DNA of 6,595 nt from Nitrospirota bacterium (GCA_021828525.1 JAJZGM010000073.1:1-6595), one strand, 5' to 3'. Positions 1-6,183 are shown, counted from the stretch's first letter. Made by a program: numbers and translations. The notes: generated by a model from the sequence alone, not told the origin.

Positions 1-2
1 AT

Positions 3-1052
3 GCAAAAAGTCTCTCCCCCGAACGGTGGGAAATTTCCTTCTCCATCGCCCTGGCCTATATGGACCAGAAAAAATTTTCCCTGGCCCTGAAGGCCCTCAA
101 CAGGGCCGAACGACTCTCGGCCAGGAATCCGATCCTGATCTTCAACAAGGCCATCCTCTACGACCAATGGAACCACAAACGCTACCTGCCGAGGGTCATC
201 GCCCTTCTTAAAAAAACCCTCACCATCGACAAGGGCTTTGCCGATGCCCTCAACTATCTTGGTTACACCGAGGTTATCGAACACGGCGATCTGGTCAAGG
301 CCCGCTACATGATTCTCCATGCCCTGACCGTCGACCCGAAAAACGGGGCCTACCGGGACAGCCTGGGTTGGCTTTATGACCGTCAGGGCCATTACTTGAA
401 GGCAATCCGGGAAGAAACGCGGGCCCTCACCTCCATGCCCCACGATCCCACAGTCCTGGACCACGAGGGGCGAATCGAACATCATCTGGCGATTGAAATC
501 TCTGCCCATCCCCTTTCTTCCGACAGAAAAGCCCTTCTTCTTTCATATCTACTTCTTGCGGGAACCCCGCCCCCCGCCTCCCTTCCGGATTTTCTGCTCT
601 CCCGGTCGCGGGCCCACATGCGGGAATCCATCATGATTCATCCGCTCCGTCACAAGAGGGTGCTTCGATACCTGACCTGGTATGTTCACCAGGACCCGGC
701 CTTCATCGGCGATCTAAGGAAGGCGGTACGCCTCTGGGAGAGGCTCAATCCCCCTTCGGGGCCTCTCAGGATTTACCGGGTGGAGTCGGGTGACACCCTC
801 CAGTCCATTGCGGCCAAGGCTTTGGTTTACGGCTCTCCGCGCTACTGGCGTATTCTCGAGAAGGCCAACCGGTCTATTATCACCAATCCGAACGACCTGC
901 CTTGGGGGACGGTCCTGACGATTCCCCCGTTCACGCCCTCCCAGAGAACCGTCCGGAAATCCCGCCGCGGAGCCTCGACGATTCCGACAGGAGGGCTCCT
1001 TTTTCCGGGGTCCGCCCGGATTATTCACCCTTATGACACGGATGCCGCCTGA
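3..1052 (+). CDS. TPR-repeat protein with C-terminal LysM domain (5' end outside window)
   Basis: The reading frame is open from codon GCA at base 3 to TGA at 1050-1052. The ATG at 60 lies inside a TPR helix (ALAYMDQKKF), so it is not the real start and the gene begins upstream of the window. TPR-like units are visible at about 36-131, 237-344 and 345-449, with a degenerate unit between the first two. The third carries the typical GAYRDSLGWLYDRQG signature of TPR proteins of Gram-negative bacteria. A helical stretch of no recognised family covers about 450-764. A LysM domain follows at about 765-930 (YRVESGDTLQSIAAK, then YWRILEKANR and LTIPP), and a basic, probably disordered tail of about 40 residues ends the protein. 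LysM domains usually bind peptidoglycan, so I infer an envelope or periplasmic role as a scaffold. The signal peptide that would test this is outside the window. The specific function is unknown. Confidence 0.85.
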   Translation, partial: AKSLSPERWEISFSIALAYMDQKKFSLALKALNRAERLSARNPILIFNKAILYDQWNHKRYLPRVIALLKKTLTIDKGFADALNYLGYTEVIEHGDLVKARYMILHALTVDPKNGAYRDSLGWLYDRQGHYLKAIREETRALTSMPHDPTVLDHEGRIEHHLAIEISAHPLSSDRKALLLSYLLLAGTPPPASLPDFLLSRSRAHMRESIMIHPLRHKRVLRYLTWYVHQDPAFIGDLRKAVRLWERLNPPSGPLRIYRVESGDTLQSIAAKALVYGSPRYWRILEKANRSIITNPNDLPWGTVLTIPPFTPSQRTVRKSRRGASTIPTGGLLFPGSARIIHPYDTDAA

Positions 1053-1054
1053 CC

Positions 1055-2221
1055 ATGATCTCCGTTCCCTTCTTCGACCTGACACGCCAGTACGCCACGA
1101 TGGAAAAGGAAATTCTGGAGGCAATCCTTCCCCTCTTGAAAAGTCAGCAGTTCATTCTTGGACCTGCCGTCTCCGAGTTTGAAGGCCAGTTTGCCAACGC
1201 CTTCGGACTCTCCCGGGCGGTGGGAGTCTCCTCGGGGACCGATGCGCTCGTCCTCTCCCTTGTCGCCTCGGGACTCCTGCCCGGGCAGGGGGTTCTTGTC
1301 CCCTCCTTCACCTTCTTTGCCTCCGCCAGTGCAATCTCCCTGGCCGGTGGAACTCCCGTATTCCTCGATGTCGATCCCTCGTCTTTTCTCATGACCCCTG
1401 CGATTCTCGACCGGTTTCTGCGAGAGGAGACCCGTCCCGGACCGGGGGACCGCCCGGTGACCCGACGGGGGAACCATCTTATTTCTGGCCTCATGGCGGT
1501 GCACCTTTACGGGCAGATGGTGGACATGGAAGAACTCTATCGGGTGGCCCGCTCCCATGGCCTCTGGATCGTCGAGGACGCCTGCCAGTCAGTCGGGGCA
1601 CGCCACTCAGACCGGTCTCCCGGCTTCTTCAGCAATGCGGCGGCCTATTCTTTTTTTCCGACAAAAAATCTTGGCGGGGCAGGGGACGGGGGCATGGTGA
1701 CGACTGAAAACCCTGATATTGCGGATCATATTCTCAGACTTCGCGTCCACGGCAGCCGGAAACGGTATGAGCATGAGGAGATGGGGTACAATGCCCGGCT
1801 TGATGCCCTCCAGGCACGGATTCTTTCGGTCAAGCTCTCCCGTCTGGGGGAATGGACCGCGCGACGGCGGAAATTGGCAGATCGCTACAACGAGGCCTTT
1901 CGCGACCTCCCGGGAATGGCTATCCCCGTTACGCAACCTGAATGCCTTCACGTTTACCATCAATATACCCTCCGGATCGAAGGAGAAGGCCGCCGGGACT
2001 CCCTCAGGAACTTCCTTTCAGAACGGGGAATCGGCTCGGAGGTCTATTACCCGATTCCGCTCCATCGCCAGGAGGCCTTCGCCGAACTCATGCCGGGGAC
2101 TCCTCCCCTCCCGGTTTCGGAGAGGCTTTGCCGTGAGGTGATTTCTCTGCCGGTATTTCCGGAGCTGACTGACAATGAGCAGGAAAGGGTCATCGACGCA
2201 GTCCGCGCCTTTCTGGGATGA
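1055..2221 (+). CDS. DegT/DnrJ/EryC1/StrS-family PLP-dependent aminotransferase
   Basis: This 388-residue protein has the full layout of the DegT family, whose members mostly transfer an amino group from glutamate to keto-sugars bound to nucleotides. The start matches the family (FFDLTRQYATMEKEI, then QFILGPAVSEFE), which supports ATG 1055 although no clear Shine-Dalgarno sequence precedes it. Visible PLP-site residues are SSGTDAL at 59-65 (phosphate contact), Asp175 in VEDACQSVGA (pyridine nitrogen), Gln178, and the Schiff-base lysine Lys204 in FFPTKNLGGAGDGG. GYNARLDALQA and the C-terminal YYPIPLHRQEAF complete the signature. Length is normal. The gene starts 2 bases after the TPR/LysM gene and overlaps the next by 47 bases, so it is probably translated with both. 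No sugar-biosynthesis genes are visible nearby, so the substrate cannot be named. The family call is very secure. Confidence 0.95.
   Translation: MISVPFFDLTRQYATMEKEILEAILPLLKSQQFILGPAVSEFEGQFANAFGLSRAVGVSSGTDALVLSLVASGLLPGQGVLVPSFTFFASASAISLAGGTPVFLDVDPSSFLMTPAILDRFLREETRPGPGDRPVTRRGNHLISGLMAVHLYGQMVDMEELYRVARSHGLWIVEDACQSVGARHSDRSPGFFSNAAAYSFFPTKNLGGAGDGGMVTTENPDIADHILRLRVHGSRKRYEHEEMGYNARLDALQARILSVKLSRLGEWTARRRKLADRYNEAFRDLPGMAIPVTQPECLHVYHQYTLRIEGEGRRDSLRNFLSERGIGSEVYYPIPLHRQEAFAELMPGTPPLPVSERLCREVISLPVFPELTDNEQERVIDAVRAFLG
2161..2164 (+). promoter_or_regulatory. Probable ribosome binding site of bioD, inside the aminotransferase gene
   Basis: GGAG lies 10 bases before the ATG at 2175. 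It is the only purine-rich Shine-Dalgarno-like block in front of that start and sits within the last codons of the upstream aminotransferase gene. The spacing is slightly long, so translation of bioD may also depend on ribosomes finishing the upstream gene. Confidence 0.45.
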
Positions 2222-2852
2222 CAGTCTCTTTCCCGAAGGTCCGGTCCTCTTCGTGGTGGGAACCGATACCGGCGTGGGAAAGACCTTGTTTGTGGAGTCG
2301 TTGATCCGGAGCGCCCCAGACAGAAACAGGCTCCGGATTGTTAAGGCCGCCCAGACCGGGGCAGGGGAAGAACGGGACCTCGACCGTTATCTCCGGGCCG
2401 GAATCTCGCACGAACAGGTCTGGGAGGGATATTCCTTTGCCCGGCCCCTTGATCCGATGACCGCTGCACGACTTGAAGGCCGCTTCGTTGATCCGGATTT
2501 TCTTGCAGACCGGATCAGGCATCTTCACGATGGGGGATACAGGGTCATCGTTGAGGGATCGGGAGGGATCCTGAGCCCTTTCTTTCCAGACGGCACCGGC
2601 ATCCTCTCCATATTTTTACGTCTGGGACGTCCCCTCAATCTCCTTCTTGTCTCCCACCCCCACCTGGGAACGCTCTCTGGCACACTGGCCGCAGTCCGGA
2701 TTCTCCGGGAGGAGGGATACCCTCCCCGGGCCCTGGGGCTCTGCCCACGTCCGGGTGTCAGCGACTTGGCCTCGACCCTTAACCCCGAGACCCTCCGGAC
2801 CCTTCTCTTTCCGTTGCCGGTCATCATGCTGTCTCCGGAACTGTCGGACTGA
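2175..2852 (+). CDS. bioD: ATP-dependent dethiobiotin synthetase BioD
   Basis: BioD closes the ureido ring of 7,8-diaminopelargonic acid with CO2 and ATP, the step before biotin synthase. The 225-residue protein has the P-loop GTDTGVGKT at 29-37 (Lys36, Thr37). KAAQTG at 57-62 stands where the family usually has KPVxTG or KPVxSG. PLDPMTAARLEG follows at 91-102 and VEGSGG at 126-131 (Glu127), then the LLLVSHPHLGTLSGTL strand and helix. ATG 2175 is the only plausible start: the next candidate start codons in frame are GTGs within the P-loop strand. It overlaps the aminotransferase gene by 47 bases, which points to coupled translation. The proline-to-alanine change next to the substrate lysine is unusual but conservative. 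Other bio genes are not in the window, so biotin synthesis rests on the protein family alone. A paralogous P-loop amidoligase-type enzyme is a less likely alternative. Confidence 0.9.
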   Translation: MSRKGSSTQSAPFWDDSLFPEGPVLFVVGTDTGVGKTLFVESLIRSAPDRNRLRIVKAAQTGAGEERDLDRYLRAGISHEQVWEGYSFARPLDPMTAARLEGRFVDPDFLADRIRHLHDGGYRVIVEGSGGILSPFFPDGTGILSIFLRLGRPLNLLLVSHPHLGTLSGTLAAVRILREEGYPPRALGLCPRPGVSDLASTLNPETLRTLLFPLPVIMLSPELSD

Positions 2853-2923
2853 AGGCAACGCGGAGGGGGCCGCTTCTCCCCTTCATCACCTTTGCGATCG
2901 GGACATTCTTCCCGGCCGGATGG

Positions 2924-2935
2924 CAGGGGCCCCTG
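2924..2935. repeat. Perfect 12-base palindrome CAGGGGCCCCTG
   Basis: The bases read the same on both strands with no spacer. It lies in the gap between the converging bioD and xth genes. With no room for a loop it is a poor RNA hairpin. It could be a dimeric protein site or chance in GC-rich DNA. No second copy was noticed in the window. Confidence 0.4.
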
Positions 2936-2985
2936 ACACGGGGGCATTCCCTGCGGCAAGAGCCTGGACCAGACGATCAGGTTCT

Positions 2986-3008
2986 GGCAGGGAGAGAGTC
3001 CCCTGGCC
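2986..3008 (+). terminator. Possible transcription terminator hairpin between converging bioD and xth
   Basis: The left arm 2986-2993 (GGCAGGGA) pairs with 2999-3008 (TCCCCTGGCC) to give 8 base pairs, with two single-base bulges on the right arm and a GAGAG loop. On the plus strand it is followed by CTCATTTCTT, which is T-rich but not a clean T-run. It lies about 130 bases beyond the bioD stop. The stem would also form in RNA from the other strand, downstream of xth, but no T-run follows there. The bulges and weak tail keep this tentative. The rest of the 229-base gap shows no gene and no promoter I would defend. Confidence 0.3.
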
Positions 3009-3081
3009 CTCATTTCTTGCAGGCTGAAGTGATATGACCATCAGGGGGACAGGCTGCACCCGGGGGAGTGGTTGGGGGCGT

Positions 3082-3843
3082 TCAGATGAGATCGATCCAG
3101 ACGGGGGCATGATCAGAGGGACGGTCGTTCTTTCTGATGTGACGGTCTATCCCGGCGTCCTTCAGGGATTGACAAAGAGTGCGCGAAGTCAGGATGAGAT
3201 CGATCCTGAGACCCATGTTCCGGCGGAACATCCCTTGCCGGTAATCCCACCAGCTGAAATGTCCCTCTTCCGGATGAAGGAGACGGAAGGCGTCGTCGAA
3301 ATAGTCGTTCATGAGGGCTGAGAGTGCCGCCCGCTCGTCCGGGGAGAGAAAGATCTGTCCGGCGAGGGCCGGATCCCAGGCGTCACGGTCCTCGGGAGCG
3401 ATATTGAAGTCTCCGAGGACGACGATTCGGGGATGGCGCGCCCGTTCGTCTTCCAGAAGGCGGGCGAGATGGGAGAGCCAGAGGATCTTGTAACGGTACT
3501 TGTCAGTCCCAAGATCCTGTCCGTTGGGAACATAGACATTGATCACCCGGAGATCTCCCACCGTGGCCCCGAGAATACGGCATTCCGGATCTTCCCATCC
3601 TGGAAATCCCCGAATCGGGTCGGAGACGGGGGCCCTGGCAAGAATGGCCACCCCATTGTAGGTGGGTTGGCCCCGGAAGAGGGCATGATATCCGGCCTTT
3701 CCGAACTCCTCCCCGGGAAAGCGGCTGTCGACAACCTTGGTCTCCTGGAGACAGAGAATGTCGGGACTCCGCTCCCTGATCCAGTCCAGGACCTGGGGGA
3801 GCCGGACCGGCAGGGAGTTCACGTTCCATGTGGCGATTTTCAC
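3082..3843 (-). CDS. xth: Exodeoxyribonuclease III (AP endonuclease, ExoIII/Xth family)
   Basis: This is a cytoplasmic DNA repair enzyme that cuts at abasic sites and trims 3' ends. The 253-residue protein starts at GTG 3843-3841, giving VKIATWNVNS, the standard N-terminus of the family. GGAAGGAG ends 5 bases before that codon. Extending to the ATG at 3927 would add 28 non-homologous residues that overlap the upstream gene, so the GTG is preferred. Catalytic and metal residues are all present: Asn7, Glu34 (LCLQETK), Tyr104 (NVYVPNG), Asp145 and Asn147 (LGDFNIAP), Asp215 (RIDLIL), and Asp244-His245 (SDHAP). The FSWWDYR segment at about 196-202 is typical of ExoIII. E. coli ExoIII is about 268 residues, so length is normal. 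It is the last gene of the minus-strand operon, 16 bases after the ChaC-like gene. Its grouping with folate genes is probably not functional. Confidence 0.96.
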   Translation of the reverse strand: MKIATWNVNSLPVRLPQVLDWIRERSPDILCLQETKVVDSRFPGEEFGKAGYHALFRGQPTYNGVAILARAPVSDPIRGFPGWEDPECRILGATVGDLRVINVYVPNGQDLGTDKYRYKILWLSHLARLLEDERARHPRIVVLGDFNIAPEDRDAWDPALAGQIFLSPDERAALSALMNDYFDDAFRLLHPEEGHFSWWDYRQGMFRRNMGLRIDLILTSRTLCQSLKDAGIDRHIRKNDRPSDHAPVWIDLI

Positions 3844-3848
3844 CGCCG

Positions 3849-3856
3849 CTCCTTCC
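3849..3856 (-). promoter_or_regulatory. Ribosome binding site that fixes the GTG start of xth
   Basis: The minus strand reads GGAAGGAG, then 5 bases, then GTG AAA ATC GCC. This strong Shine-Dalgarno match lies in the 16-base gap after the ChaC-like stop codon, and it decides the xth start in favour of the GTG at 3843 over the upstream ATG at 3927. Confidence 0.85.
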
Positions 3857-3859
3857 GGT

Positions 3860-4405
3860 CTAGAAATGGGTCCGGTGGGTCTGCTGGTTCCCGAACCCGT
3901 GCCATTTGAGAAGGCTGGTGGCCGCATCGACGGCCAGGTCCATGATGCCGAGTTCGGTCATCTTCTCCGAAAGAAGGAGGATGAACTCGACCCCGGAGCC
4001 CATGGGACCCTTGCCGTTTTGAGCAATCTTCACAACCTCCTGGGGAACGATCTTTCCGATATAGTCGGGATGATTCCGGTCAGAGATAAAGAAGTAGGCC
4101 TCCTCGGCCGATTGTCCATTGACGATGATGGTGCTCTCACGGAGTAGGTAATGGTCCCCGTGACGCCGGGTCAGGGAGTCCAGCACCTCTTCCTCCTCTT
4201 CCTCGGGAACCAGATAGGCGATTCCTGTGCAGTCGCCGGCTGTTTCGAGGCCCAGTCCCGGGGAAGGAGCCTCGGGGGAGCCGTACCTTTCGGTGAGAAA
4301 ATGGTTGAAAGCCCGATGGTGTTCTTCCAGGAGGGCCTTCTGTCGGGACTGGAAGTTGAAGGGAAAGTCCCACATCAATTGATCATAGGTGAAAATCCAT
4401 GCCAT
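3860..4405 (-). CDS. ChaC-like gamma-glutamylcyclotransferase-fold protein with altered active site
   Basis: The family cleaves glutathione or other gamma-glutamyl compounds to 5-oxoproline. This 181-residue protein has near-normal length (human ChaC2 is 184) and ChaC landmarks in order: WIFTYDQLMW at 3-12, GSPEAPSPGLGL at 42-53, GIAYLVP at 61-67, a helix ending RRHGDHY at 80-86, NHPDYIGK at 111-118, and GPMGSGVEFI at 133-142. Compared with ChaC2 from memory, the glutamyl-binding YGSL motif reads YDQL (7-10), and the catalytic glutamate (Glu83 in ...FREKGGY) aligns without gaps to His82. It may therefore be inactive or have a changed chemistry. Six glutamates at 68-73 come from a tandem 9-base repeat. 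The start ATG 4405 has GGAGG 4 bases upstream. It lies 36 bases after panB and 16 before xth, in the same operon. The family call is firm; the function is not. Confidence 0.82.
   Translation of the reverse strand: MAWIFTYDQLMWDFPFNFQSRQKALLEEHHRAFNHFLTERYGSPEAPSPGLGLETAGDCTGIAYLVPEEEEEEVLDSLTRRHGDHYLLRESTIIVNGQSAEEAYFFISDRNHPDYIGKIVPQEVVKIAQNGKGPMGSGVEFILLLSEKMTELGIMDLAVDAATSLLKWHGFGNQQTHRTHF
4187..4204 (-). repeat. Tandem 9-base repeat coding for six glutamates
   Basis: The minus strand carries two exact copies of GAGGAAGAG in frame within the ChaC-like gene, giving Glu68-Glu73. An exact tandem unit of this kind could gain or lose three codons by slippage without breaking the frame. The run sits in the loop before the helix that carries the catalytic position. 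Confidence 0.8.
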
Positions 4406-4409
4406 TGTT

Positions 4410-4414
4410 CCTCC
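4410..4414 (-). promoter_or_regulatory. Ribosome binding site of the ChaC-like gene
   Basis: The minus strand reads GGAGG, then AACA, then ATG at 4405. The match is strong with slightly short spacing. It lies in the 36-base gap after the panB stop and confirms independent initiation of this gene. Confidence 0.7.
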
Positions 4415-4441
4415 GTTCAGCCCCGTCAGGCCATGAAAGGA

Positions 4442-5290
4442 TTATTGGGGAAGGGGAGCATTTTCAGGCCCCCCTTCCGAGTAACTCTCCGATTCCAAGG
4501 GAAATCCTCCGCTTTCGACCTCCCGGCGAAACTCCGAAATGGCCCGGACGGCTTCCTTCCCGCCCCGGGAAAAGGGGCGGACAAAGCGCGGGAGACTCTC
4601 CCCTTGGGTCCACCCCAAAAGGTCGTGGATGACCAGGACCTGTCCGTCCGTATGGGGACCCGCCCCGATCCCGATGACAGGAACATCAAGTTCGGAGGTA
4701 ATCCGTTTTGCAAGCTCCAGGGGAATCCCTTCCACGACCAGGGCAAAAACCCCCGCCTGCGCCAGGGCGCGGGCATCGGCAAGGATGGACTCTCCTTCGG
4801 ATGAACTCCGTCCCTGGACCCGGAATCCCCCCATGGCGTGAACCCTCTGGGGCAGAAGGCCGACATGTCCCATGACCGGTATCATGGATGAGACAAGTGC
4901 CCGGACGGTGGGAGCATAGTCCTTTCCCCCTTCAAGCTTGACAGCCTGGGCGCCCCCTTCCTTGACCAGCCGTCCGGCCTCCCTGATGGCGACCTCGATC
5001 GAGGGTTGATAGGAAAGAAAGGGCATGTCGCTCACCAGGAGGGCCGCTCCCCGAAGGCCACGGGAGACCATTTGGGTGTGGTAGACCATCTCGGATACGG
5101 TCACGGGAAGGGTGGAGTCATGTCCCTGGACCACCATTCCGAGAGAGTCCCCCACGAGGGCGATGTCGATTCCGGCTTCCCGGAGAAGGCGTCCGTGGAA
5201 GGCATCGTAGGCGGTGACCATGGAGATCGGCGGCCCGGTCGTCTTTCTCCGGATAAGCCCCGGGATGGTGGGGGGGGAAGGGGCGTCCAC
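4442..5290 (-). CDS. panB: 3-methyl-2-oxobutanoate hydroxymethyltransferase (ketopantoate hydroxymethyltransferase)
   Basis: PanB moves a hydroxymethyl group from 5,10-methylene-THF to alpha-ketoisovalerate, making ketopantoate for pantothenate and CoA. The 282-residue protein has the complete TIM-barrel signature: TAYDAFHGRLL at 26-36, VGDSLGMVVQG at 46-56 (Asp48), SDMPFLSY with metal-binding Asp88, VKLEGG with Lys118 and Glu120, GHVGLLPQ at 141-148, the catalytic-type Glu187 in LVVEGIP, and IGIGAGPHTDGQVLV at 206-220. The start is GTG 5290-5288, 8 bases after the metF stop. No good Shine-Dalgarno sequence precedes it, so coupling to metF is likely. The next in-frame ATG (residue 24) would remove the usual N-terminal strand. 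A C-terminal extension of about 15-20 residues, rich in Glu, Ser and Gly, makes it slightly longer than E. coli PanB (264). panC and panD are not in the window. Confidence 0.97.
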   Translation of the reverse strand: MDAPSPPTIPGLIRRKTTGPPISMVTAYDAFHGRLLREAGIDIALVGDSLGMVVQGHDSTLPVTVSEMVYHTQMVSRGLRGAALLVSDMPFLSYQPSIEVAIREAGRLVKEGGAQAVKLEGGKDYAPTVRALVSSMIPVMGHVGLLPQRVHAMGGFRVQGRSSSEGESILADARALAQAGVFALVVEGIPLELAKRITSELDVPVIGIGAGPHTDGQVLVIHDLLGWTQGESLPRFVRPFSRGGKEAVRAISEFRREVESGGFPLESESYSEGGPENAPLPQ

Positions 5291-5298
5291 AGGGACCG

Positions 5299-6168
5299 TC
5301 AGAGACCGGCCAGTTCGAGGATAGCCGGTATATGTTCCTCCGCTCCCACGGTCATGATGTGGACCCCGCTGACCAGGGATGAGACAGACTTGATCGTTTC
5401 GGCGGCGATCCGGATTCCCTCCTCGATCCGTTCCTCCCGGGAACAGGACTCGAGGCGGGCGATCAGGGACGACGGAACCCGGATACCGGGAACTTTTTCA
5501 TTCAGGTAGCGGGCCATGGCGGGCGATTTCAGCAGAATGATTCCGCCGATGACCGGAACGCCGAAGGGACGGGCAAACTCCATGAAACGGTCCAGCCTGT
5601 CCGTGTCAAAGACCACCTGTGTCTGAAAGAAGCGTGCCCCGGCATCGAACTTCTCCTCGAACCTTTTTTTCTCTGTACTCAGATCCCCTTCGGGAGAGGT
5701 GGCGGCTCCGGGAAGAAGATCGGTCGGTCCGCTCAGATCCTTCCCGGCGAGATCGCTCCCTCCGTTCAAGAGCGTGATCGCCCGGATAAGCTCGGGGGAG
5801 GTGAGATCGAAGACCGGCTTGGTCTCCGGATGATCTCCGATGGCTGCCGGATCTCCGGAAAGGCAGAGAACCTGCCGAATCCCGAGGGAGGACATTCCGA
5901 TGATGTCAGACTGGAGGGCCAGCCGGTTCCTGTCCCTCAGCGTGAGCTGAACGATCGGATCGATCCCGATGGTCTTGAGATGAAGGCCCATGGCGAAGGG
6001 ACACATCCGCATCACGGCGGTCTGGTTGTCGGTGACGTTCATGGCGTGGATCCGGCCCTTGAGTGGCAGGATCTTTCGGAGGAGGTCGCCGGTCTCCGTT
6101 CCCTTGGGTGGCGAACATTCGGCGGTGATCAGGAATCGTCGTTCTGCCAGGGCCTGGCGAAAGGTCAA
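5299..6168 (-). CDS. metF: Methylenetetrahydrofolate reductase, YitJ/MetV-partner type
   Basis: The enzyme reduces 5,10-methylene-THF to 5-methyl-THF, the methyl donor for methionine. The 289-residue protein has ITAECSPPKG at 14-23 (Glu17 at the catalytic glutamate position), NVTDNQTAVMRM at 44-55, LTLRDRN at 75-81, LQSDIIG at 85-91, LSGDP at 103-107, and FFQTQVVFD at 180-188 (Gln184, substrate contact). ECSPPKG, RDRN and GDP resemble the reductase half of YitJ-type fusion proteins and the MetF that works with MetV, rather than E. coli MetF (EFFPP). The start is TTG 6168-6166, with GAGGAG 6 bases upstream, giving MTFRQALAER as in relatives. It lies 15 bases after folD and 8 before panB. No C-terminal MetV-like or homocysteine methyltransferase domain is fused. 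A MetV partner, if any, is outside the window. Confidence 0.94.
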   Translation of the reverse strand: MTFRQALAERRFLITAECSPPKGTETGDLLRKILPLKGRIHAMNVTDNQTAVMRMCPFAMGLHLKTIGIDPIVQLTLRDRNRLALQSDIIGMSSLGIRQVLCLSGDPAAIGDHPETKPVFDLTSPELIRAITLLNGGSDLAGKDLSGPTDLLPGAATSPEGDLSTEKKRFEEKFDAGARFFQTQVVFDTDRLDRFMEFARPFGVPVIGGIILLKSPAMARYLNEKVPGIRVPSSLIARLESCSREERIEEGIRIAAETIKSVSSLVSGVHIMTVGAEEHIPAILELAGL

Positions 6169-6174
6169 GGGATT

Positions 6175-6180
6175 CTCCTC
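6175..6180 (-). promoter_or_regulatory. Ribosome binding site that supports the TTG start of metF
   Basis: The minus strand reads GAGGAG, six bases, then TTG ACC TTT CGC. It occupies the short gap after the folD stop. The good match and spacing make the rare TTG start credible; the family-typical N-terminus that follows agrees. Confidence 0.8.
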
Positions 6181-6183
6181 GGG

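Noticed and set aside
60..62. ATG as the start of the TPR/LysM gene
   Set aside because: The frame is open upstream to base 3, and the codons before it continue a TPR helix; the gene is cut by the window edge.
1031..1558. 175-codon open frame on the minus strand opposite the aminotransferase gene
   Set aside because: Low-complexity Gly/Arg/Glu composition, no recognisable domain, and full antisense overlap with a secure gene; expected in GC-rich coding DNA.
3020..3056. Two copies of CAGGCTG in the convergent gap (3020-3026 and 3050-3056)
   Set aside because: Seven bases repeated once within about 30 bases is within chance for this composition, and no further copies or flanking symmetry were seen.
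2886..3110. 74-codon minus-strand frame in the gap after xth
   Set aside because: Proline-rich sequence with no family resemblance; it starts inside xth and lacks coding character.
3034..3321. 95-codon plus-strand frame running into xth
   Set aside because: Most of it is antisense to the catalytic part of xth, with no motif.
3844..3927. Longer xth starting at the ATG at 3927
   Set aside because: The added 28 residues do not look like the family and overlap the ChaC-like gene, whereas the GTG at 3843 has an excellent Shine-Dalgarno sequence and gives the canonical N-terminus.
4151..4804. 217-codon open frame on the plus strand opposite the ChaC-like gene and panB
   Set aside because: It is the mirror of two secure genes, with no recognisable motif and no good ribosome binding site.
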